Of a DNA stretch of 64,000 nt, positions 56,295-64,000 are shown piece after piece (position 1 is the first letter of the stretch; the number at the start of each line of letters is the position of its first letter). The DNA is from Capitulum mitella. Taxonomy: Eukaryota > Arthropoda > Thecostraca > Pollicipedomorpha > Pollicipedidae. The translations under genes and the position numbers were made by a program. The notes beneath the pieces are model-generated. The model did no database searches and was not told the DNA's origin. It was given only the letters and a program-made list of their open reading frames with translations. The stretch is taken from assembly GCA_030062745.1 (NCBI GenBank), contig CP099840.1:7126138-7190137 (forward strand), read 5' to 3'.

Positions 56295-56303
56295 GCAGAA
56301 CAA

Positions 56304-58860
56304 ATGAGGTTGATTGGCCCGACGTTAACCTGCGCCCCAGTCCAACCGTTCAGTAACCGCCTGTGGTGTTTACGGCCCAATCTAATGTGTGTGATGTCTG
56401 AGGACGTATAAAAATGGTGACAGACATGATGACGGACGTGAGAACGGCATTGCGATAGGACCATTTTTTTTTACCTTACCTGTTTGGTACAGCCCTCGGA
56501 CCGGATACCAGTCCCACGTTCCATCCGGCATCATCCATCATTCACCATTCCATAATCCATACCACATGGGTATGGATGAGGTTTTTCAGTCGCTGATCAG
56601 AGCACTTGCCGGGGGGTCATGCGCATCTCTGTTGTCCATCAGACCACTGGCTGCTTACTGTAGCAGTTTTGGCAAGCTCCTTAAAATCCACCACCGCGAA
56701 CAAACCTTGGGAAGACGTTGGAAGAACGTTTCATTCGTGAGCGGGGAATGGCCAATATGACTGGGGAGCTAAGTTTCATTTCAGTGCATTTTTTTTTACT
56801 GTGCGTGACCCATAGCCAAACGCATGGAACAAGGCATGGCAAAGGTCCCATCGATAAGCTCTCAGTTCTTGTCAATGGCATCAAAATCGGCCCATAAACA
56901 GCAGAGTTAAAACACGATCAGAATGTATCCCCATTTCCGATTTTTCTGCCCCTATACACACCCATTCAGCATTTCCAAAGTTTCTTTTTACAGAGACGCA
57001 GTTTACGCCGTGGTGAGTCGATTGCCGTTTCTTGCGACGACATCTAACGGGTAGTTCTCAAGATCTCAGAGAGGAAGGGCTGAATGTGATGAAGGAAGCC
57101 CACCACGCACAACGGAATGCGCCGTAATGCTATGCGTTCCGGAACAGGTTAAGTATAAACAAAATGTGTAGTTCTGGTGTTCATGGCTTTGGTCTTTGGC
57201 AGGCACTCTTGTGATTCACCCTATAGCTGGCGTAACATGCCGTTCAATAGAGGCTTCCACTGTGATTCATGTTGCGACACTACCTTGTCAGACGTTAGTT
57301 AGCCATTTCGATGGAAGAGTTCTTTGATGACCTCAGGATTTATAGGGCAATGGTGAGGAGCCCACCCAAAGGGTGGATATATCCGATTTTCTAAACACGT
57401 AAACCGCTGAAAGAAAAAAAAAATATTACGCAGAAAAGCAAAGATTCTTCTTTTCGGGAACCGGAACTCGCGCCCTCTGCCCTCCGCCGCTCCCAGTCTC
57501 CACTGTTGAGGTCGCGGCTGGAGATTTCCAAAAATTAGTGAGGGAAGGAGGGCCGTTCTGTACCGATCACTGATATACACCTAAGGATAGGTCCCCTGAA
57601 TGCCCTGAAACGTAGGGGATCTAACCTCTCTCTATCGACCAAGATCTTCAGAACCACGCTTGAGGGGTATCCGGACTTACCCTCCCACTCCGGGTGGTCC
57701 TGTCAGATGTCACTTCAATATCAGAAGATATAACAGAAAAACATGCATCATAAACGTACGGAGATTCACATAAACGCAAGAGCGAAGCTTTCGGTGGCGT
57801 GCGCACTGAGCTTTGATGCGTCCTCTCGACTGCAGTGGTGTTCACATCTGTGCATGAACGTTAACCTTACGACACAGCACCCAAACAAAATTATCTATTG
57901 CCAAAATACACACCATTAATGCTGCGCATCTTTATTTAGGTAGCGTACCGCTTCACACACAACCCGTAACAAACGAACGATGTTTCCAGCGGAGGCCTCT
58001 GAATCTCTATGACACAGTGCAGTGCATGCTGAAGGACTTTTGTTTGCCTTTTATGAGCTTTTTTACAGACCGCCTGAAATTCCCATTGCCAGATGCTTAC
58101 AACATCCTCGAGAACAATACAGCAGTCCAGCAAAGTTTTTTGATCACGAGGATGATGCAAGGTAAGGAAGCTGCAGCATTGGAAGTAATAATTTAAGGAA
58201 AACATGAGTCCTTGCTGTAAACACGATAGAAGCTCAAAAGCCGACAGACCTTATTATTCTTTATTTGGAATTTATTTGAATACATCAAACATGTTGTGTA
58301 GGTCAAAGCTATACCCGTCAGATTTACTGGATGCGTGGTCTTTTGTATCTTTGTAAGGTAATACAATCGACAGCGCAATCGACAGAGTGACACAGCCAGT
58401 CCACAGAACTCCTGTGATTACACAAATGGAAAATGATCTTTATCCAATGGAATTAGAAAAGCAAAATCGGAAGTCCTGGATGGAGCGATACGCATATCAG
58501 CCAGTCAGTCTTTATGCGTGTGAATCAATGGTGTCGTGACCCAGTGGACGGCGCTAGTCTTATTTGTCCTTTTCCTTTTCCTTCCTTTTCCTTTCCGCAT
58601 TTGTTCTTTGGTTTGCTGGCGAGAAGCAAGGACAGCTTGAGTTGGAGACCAGAAACTTCATTCACAGCCAGCAATCCTGACTCTGACGAATATTCGAAGG
58701 CTTACTGACTGAGAAATTATTTTGCAATAGCTCATATCTCTCCCCCTCGGATGACGAAAATATTTTGGACAATGGCAATTCTACCATTGACGGAGATGCA
58801 ATGGTCTCCATTTTTACAACTTCCAAACACGGCGCCATGAAGTATTGGTGCTAATGATGT
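56304..58860. other. Gene-free stretch with a partial MITE
   Basis: Apart from MITE copy C (56800-57148), nothing is recognised. Open frames are short and lack family signatures. Confidence 0.4.
56800..57148 (+). mobile_element. Truncated MITE, copy C of the 1.2 kb family
   Basis: Sequence from GACCCATAGCCAA onward matches copy B from about 45238. Examples are TCGGCCCATAAACAGCAGAGTTA against TCGGTCCATAAACGACGGAGTTA, GATTGCCGTTTCTTGCGACGA and AGATCTCAGAG. It ends TTCCGGAACAGG at 57148 and is followed by TTAA, as is copy B. The left part of the element is missing or unrecognisable. Confidence 0.7.
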
Positions 58861-59244
58861 CTAGTCCTGCTGGAACAGGACCACAGCGATGCTCAGTGGA
58901 ACAGAGTTTGCCACGTTTGTCCTCAATGGGAAGCAACATGCCCATTTCCGAGATTCGTCTGTCTGGAACACTGGGTCTTGGGATTTTACGAAAAATCGTC
59001 TGACCATTTCTAGTCTTCCAAGATATGCTGCAAAGAGGAAACATGAAACTTTGTGAACGACGCCAAAGCGCATTGCGTCAACCGATAAGTGTACCAATGA
59101 ATGGACATTGTGCACAGTTATGTCGGCACCATGAACGTTATTGAAGCCCTGGACAAAGAGAACTAGGAGCTTGTCGGTGTACTCTGCATATTGCTGGCAC
59201 AGGACAGGATAAAGCAACACTCGCATGGCCCCTGACAGGACCAA
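58861..59244 (-). pseudogene. Fragment of a transposase-domain protein
   Basis: The - strand frame reads MRVLLYPVLCQQYAEYTDKL, VLFVQGFNNVHGADITVHNV and HSLVHLSVDAMRFG, and continues to LEMVRRFFVKSQDPVF. This matches in order the C-terminal part of transposase-domain proteins of animal DNA transposons (CxxY..YxxxLLxxFV...VxNVHxLVHLxxDxxxFG...KSLKRLVRKPxxPL). The N-terminal two thirds are absent. Upstream on the same strand a C-run and GGCGGATCCAGA suggest a later MITE-like insertion near 59440-59480. Confidence 0.6.
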
Positions 59245-60129
59245 AAACAGATGATGCGTCGCTTGAGGGATTTCGCCCTTCGAGACAACTGGGCCAGATA
59301 CAATAAAAACTGGCGCGCGGACTTGACGAAAACGTATACATATACATGCTAATTTTCGAAAACGGCGAGGAATTGGCTGAAATCCGAAGAGAAATCAACA
59401 CTGGGCGCAGGTTAAGTTTCATGGAAGGAGATTTTCTGCTCCCCCCCCTCCAACACATAGTCTGGATCCGCCCGTGATAAAAGGTAATGCTGAACGCTAC
59501 TGGTGAATATGTTGATACTTTTTCGCGTGTAAACGGCATGCATTTAGAACTTTTGTTGCAGAAGGTAGGCGACAGCATATCTTTTAACAGTTGATGACGT
59601 GAAGCACTTGGTTAACTATTCGAAAATGACAACGTGATCAAAATTTCTGTGATCTGTACGTTCCATAGATGAATCGGAAGGAACATATGATGAATAAATA
59701 TGGCAATACTCAAGTCTCATCCGTAGGGTGTAGCTGAGATAGTCACGCTGTGTCACAAGACATACAATTACACATCGCTAAACAGAATGGCAATAAGGGA
59801 CTTTGTTGCGTACGGCTTGCAATGGGACGAGGTGAATCACCGGCCCCAGAAACGAGCAACGAGGCCCGGCAGATATCGTCTGTGCTCAGGTCTACCACTA
59901 AACGCCCAACCACAAATGTGTTGTAGCGCTCCACAACAACTTGACTAGACTGGATCAGAAAAAAAGAAAAAAACAGAATATAATGTCTCATAAGAGACAG
60001 TTATGGTAGGCACGTATTCTTCGGTGACCAATACTGTGCGTCATAACAAGGGAAAAGAAAAACAAAAAAGAAGCAAAATAGAAGTTATATAACAAGAAAC
60101 GAAGTAAAACAACACATAAACATTGTAAG
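59245..60129. other. Gene-free stretch
   Basis: A possible exon on the - strand (59951-59750) follows a long pyrimidine tract and CCAG and reads SSQVVVERYNTFVVGRLVVD, but no family or donor could be assigned. Nothing else was recognised. Confidence 0.3.
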
Positions 60130-60600
60130 ATAGAGTGATTTCCCCAGCTATCAATTGCACCTGGGCCTCATCTGGGCGCCCATATGTACTAACCCACTTG
60201 GCGATATGGGATCCAGGTTGGAACCCCACATGGACGTTGGGGGATTCAGATTCAAATGGGAGCTGAAACACTCATCGGTGAGGAACTTTGTACCTTGGAA
60301 AGCTTGTGTCAGTACAATCTGAATTCATGTGAAACCCATCAGGGAATCCTATGTACCAAAATTGACTCACACGATGGTCCACTTTGAAGATGTGGTCTCT
60401 ATTTGATAAAATCGTATAGGGTGCCGTGCGTTTCGATACATTCGAAACATGAAATCTAGCACATATGGGACCACCTTGGGACTCGTCCGTATTATACTCC
60501 ATATGGCCGACCCATCTTCAGACATCAGGTGGGAAAGACACCGATCATTCTTTCAGCACCCATGAACTCCAAGTGGGTTTCCCACTTTGGACCGGTATCA
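60130..60600. repeat. Degenerate CCCA(C/T)TTGG / CCCATATGGG repeat
   Basis: Imperfect words such as GGGCGCCCATATG, ACCCACTTGG, ATATGGGATCC, ACCTTGGGAC and TTTCCCACTTTGG recur at irregular spacing. It resembles the short field at 22740-22960. Confidence 0.4.
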
Positions 60601-62269
60601 TTGTCTGCGATTGCAAGGAAAAATAACTTTCGTGTTTAATCCTCGCACGGCGAGGGGGTGTCACCCCTTCCTCTCGTCAGTTTTTTGTGATAACAAAAAG
60701 TATTGGGGCTAGGGCATCACAATTTTGGGCATCTGAGCTTTCATTCATTGTGCATTTTCCGAAAAAAGGTTTGTTGGGGTCAGGTCATGTCACGAAGACA
60801 TGACGTCATGCTCAAGGGTCTTCAGACCAGTTTTCCCCAAAAATGGTAGCATTTTTATGGGAGCCCGGTGCTGTCGGCACGTTTGATGTTTCGTCGGATT
60901 AAACAGCTAACATCACAGCCACACACCATAGAATAATCCGAAATATTCATATCTGAAGGTAAGGTTAGGTCACTGTGACCTTGGTTAACCCAGACTTTAT
61001 TTCGTCGTTTTGTTGGTTTATTCAAATGGGTACAGATGTAAATCACATTAGAGAGGCAGCTTGGGGGTATTCTAGCTGCACATAAACCACATCTATGGGC
61101 TCCACTAAATTCAAGACCCTCTCCAGGTCAATCGAGGTCATTGAACTCGGATGACTTCGGATGACCTTGGACCCCGGATTAAATCAACTGGCTAAGTCAG
61201 AAAGGTACAAAATGGATGTAGAGTTCAAAATCAGCGCCCCAAAATACCCTACGTGAGGCCCGCGGCCAAAAAAAGTAATCGGAGGCCATTCAAGATAACT
61301 GACCTAGTATGATATTTTTTTGCCTCAGATCAACATTCAGGTATTTTTGAGCGCTGGCTTGGCACACATTTTGCACTGTTTTGAAACATCCAGGTTCATT
61401 TCATTGCAACCAGAGGACCTTAGATTCCATAGCATTCCAGTCAGTCACGGGATTTGGCCTGACCTAACCTATTTCATTCATCTAAATGATGAAGCGTACC
61501 ATTAGATTTGCAGTGCTTCGAGGAGTTCTATGCTTCTTATCCGGTGTCTATAACGGTGAAGCGTTATGCTGTGTAGCCTTTCAAACAAAACGGTTTGCCA
61601 TTTTCGCCAATTCCGGGTTATTGACGTGATCTGGCAGGCCACCAGTTAGCTCAAAATCTCAACTCTATGTCAATGGTTTGCTTCTATGGTGGGCAAAACG
61701 CTCGTTTTTGTTTCGCGGCTCTAGTTCAATTATGAGCGAGATGGCGAGAGGCATCCTACTTACCCAGCCCCCTCGCTTGAGACGTTAGTAAAAAAAGCTT
61801 ATTCCCGGCGCAAGGTGTCTGTACGTCTGTTCCTCCTATTCACCGGCTGTATTTAGTACGAAAGCTTAAGGAAGACCTGATGTTCAAAATGCCCAGATGA
61901 CTACCGTGAGCCTAAAACTTCTTCCTCATTCCACTGTGTAACAAACATGTCATGTAACATAGGATCCGTGCGCTATCAACAAGCTTTTCACTTAATCTTT
62001 ATAACACGTTTGTAGCGAAAAAATATCATCTTAGTTTTGAGCAGAACCGAAGCCATGTACTGTGGTGGCTTTTGTGTTTGAGTTAAAAAAATGTGGAATC
62101 TCGGGATTGTACCGCAGAAGACAATCAATTTCCGTTTGAATCTCAACCAAATCGGCCGAATGTCCGCGTTGCTAGGGATATATTTAGCATTTTTTTTGCA
62201 GCGAGCTCCGATTTCAGTGAAAATGTCAGTTATGATCAATATCACCATGAGAATAACGAATCTGATGTT
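60601..62269. other. Gene-free stretch
   Basis: No gene was recognised. TGACCT-rich text occurs around 60960-61150. Confidence 0.4.
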
Positions 62270-62650
62270 TGTTTTTCAATATCAGGTGACCTTCGAGGCC
62301 AAATTTGGTCTCAAATTATTCGGAAAGCTAGTACGCCCAAACTTACCGACAGAAATTGTCAACAATGGCATCAAAAGACAGACATCGTGATGATCTAACA
62401 TCAGTCCTACTTTCGAACTCGTTATCGGTTGACCTTCGAGGCAAAATTCCGGGTCAAACGAAGAGGAACGCTAGAATGCCCAAACTTACCGACAGAAATT
62501 GCCAACGATGGCACCGAAAGACAGCCAGCGTGACGATCCAACGACAGTCCTGCCTTCGAGCCCGTTAGCCGTTGACCTTCGAGGTAAAATTCCGGCTCAA
62601 ACGAAGGAGAACGCTAGAAAAGCCAAACTTACCGGCAAAAACTCCCAGCA
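62270..62650. repeat. Tandem repeat, about 143-bp unit, two and a half copies
   Basis: GTTGACCTTCGAGGC-like starts lie at about 62285, 62429 and 62570. Each is followed by CAAACTTACCGACAGAAATTG, then GGCA(C/T)C(A/G)AAAGACAG in the full copies. The copies are about 80% alike by eye. Confidence 0.8.
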
Positions 62651-63600
62651 TTGACGCAAAATTGAATTACAAGCGCTGTCGTTCGATGGACCACCGAGCC
62701 TGGCGCTGCTCTACAAGTGCTTGAGCCCAGTGCGTTTCGACCAAGACGAAAACATAGCCATGCGATCGGCTGATAACCCAGGCGCTGATGAACCACAGAG
62801 ACGGGCTCTTGGGCCGGAGGGTGGTCGGTGTCCAGTCCTTGAGAACCCAGACTCTTATTCTGAGTGCAGTAACCACTGTGAGTGTCGGACTGTCGCGCTC
62901 AGCAAGGCATTTCGTGTTGCAGGCTGTGAATCAAGAAACAGTTTGTAGTTTTACACTATGCATAGAGCGTGCGTTCATCATGCATTAACTGTTTCTACTT
63001 TGTTCGCTTACATTGATTATGCTGCGTCGTCGTTTTTGTACCACCAGGAGGGAGTTTTGTGAATCTGACAGGGCGAGGCAATTAAGTGTTGCAGACTGCA
63101 TAATTGATGTGTGACCTCTGGGCAGTGCAAAACTGTATTCGCCATATGGCATCCACTTCCGTTGTCACGCTGCCACGCAGTCACAGGAGAAGATTTGTTG
63201 ACCTTTGCTGCGTAGTATTGGAATGTTGAAATGTTACCAAAGCTCGAGTGCTGCTATCGTAATGCTGCACTGCTACACTGTGACTGGACATTGTCTTTCT
63301 TTACACTTGCACCCATGGTCGGCTTTCAAAATTTTCGTCACTCCTTTTTTGTTGAGAAATATAGACCTTGTTACAGGCTGTCAAACGCTACTTTCCGGTA
63401 GCAAATCGGACCAACAGTTTCCGAGATCGCGAAGGGCAGATTCTGCCCCCCCCCCCAAGCACGGAATCGCTCGTACCGGGCAGGAGCATGAAACAGGACT
63501 AAGAACTGAAATAATTCTTAGAAGCAACTGAAAAGAACTGAAATAGTTCTTATCAAAACTTCATAGTTCGGTGCCCAGTGGTTACGGAGTTAACAGCCTC
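62651..63600. other. Gene-free stretch
   Basis: No gene was recognised. Near 63436 GGGCAGATTCTGCCCCC with a C-run resembles the inner end block of the 1.2 kb MITE family, but the rest does not match. Confidence 0.4.
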
Positions 63601-63610
63601 CAAAAGTCGT

Positions 63611-63655
63611 TATATATATATATAGCACAAAGGGTCCATCCCTATATATAATCGT

Positions 63656-63687
<32 letters not shown>

Positions 63688-63748
63688 ATATATAACGCTA
63701 TAAAAAGGTCTCTCCCTCCTAGGAACTATTTCACTCCAAAAACCGTTA

Positions 63749-63811
<63 letters not shown>

Positions 63812-63825
63812 ATATATGTATTCAT
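63611..63825. repeat. (TA)n microsatellites
   Basis: Three TA tracts (63613-63624, 63653-63681 and 63747-63815), each preceded by CGTTATATA, are separated by short unique sequence. The repeated CGTTATATA junction suggests that they arose by local duplication. Confidence 0.9.
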
Positions 63826-64000
63826 CTATGTAAATGTAAAAGACATCCATATAGTTTTACGTTTTCAGTCAAACTACAGTTTTGCTACCTCATCTCTCAG
63901 AATAAGAGGCAGCTGGGACCGAAAGGTTGCCTTGGGTCCCAGACGGGTCTAAAGGTTTGTATCCTATTCAAAACTAAATCGAATCAACACCGAATCGATT

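Overview
The window is nuclear DNA from an animal, most probably an arthropod other than an insect (crustacean or chelicerate). Both recognisable genes are split by GT-AG introns. Most of the rest is transposon and tandem-repeat DNA. A run of TTAGG, the arthropod telomere unit, sits inside one repeat. The species cannot be fixed from sequence alone.

Two conserved genes were found, and they converge. NDUFS4, an accessory subunit of mitochondrial complex I, lies on the + strand at about 20.3-21.9 kb. Three coding exons are resolved; the true 5' end is not certain. STK40, a Tribbles-like pseudokinase, lies on the - strand. Its six coding exons run from 37310 down to 25061 and join without a break into a 451-codon frame. 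A probable non-coding first exon ends at 38646. One 8.2 kb intron (27311-35476) splits the kinase domain.

Layout: 0-9.3 kb is mostly gene-free, with a hAT-type MITE, two tRNA-derived SINE heads, several tandem repeats and one candidate coding exon. From 9288 to 12978 lies a 3.7 kb foldback element made of about 143-bp units in opposite orientation, bounded by a perfect 9-bp target duplication. From 13 to 15.4 kb there are a second hAT MITE, three tandem repeats and a 42-bp palindrome. The stretch 15.9-19.5 kb is almost free of CpG and holds an inverted repeat with TTAGG in its loop and a copy of a 1.2 kb MITE. Then come NDUFS4, a GC-rich spacer, and STK40 with simple repeats and CpG-dense patches in its introns. 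From 39.8 to 45.8 kb lies a degenerate minisatellite that flips orientation and carries a second MITE copy. From 46 to 49.2 kb there is an element with arms of about 420 bp. From 49.3 to 59.3 kb there are three broken transposon-type protein remnants. From 60 to 64 kb there are more tandem repeats and (TA)n tracts.

The strongest unusual signals are the foldback element, the TTAGG-centred inverted repeat, and sharply bounded CpG-depleted domains next to both genes. Repeat copies inside a depleted domain differ from related copies largely at CpG sites, which fits mosaic germline DNA methylation.
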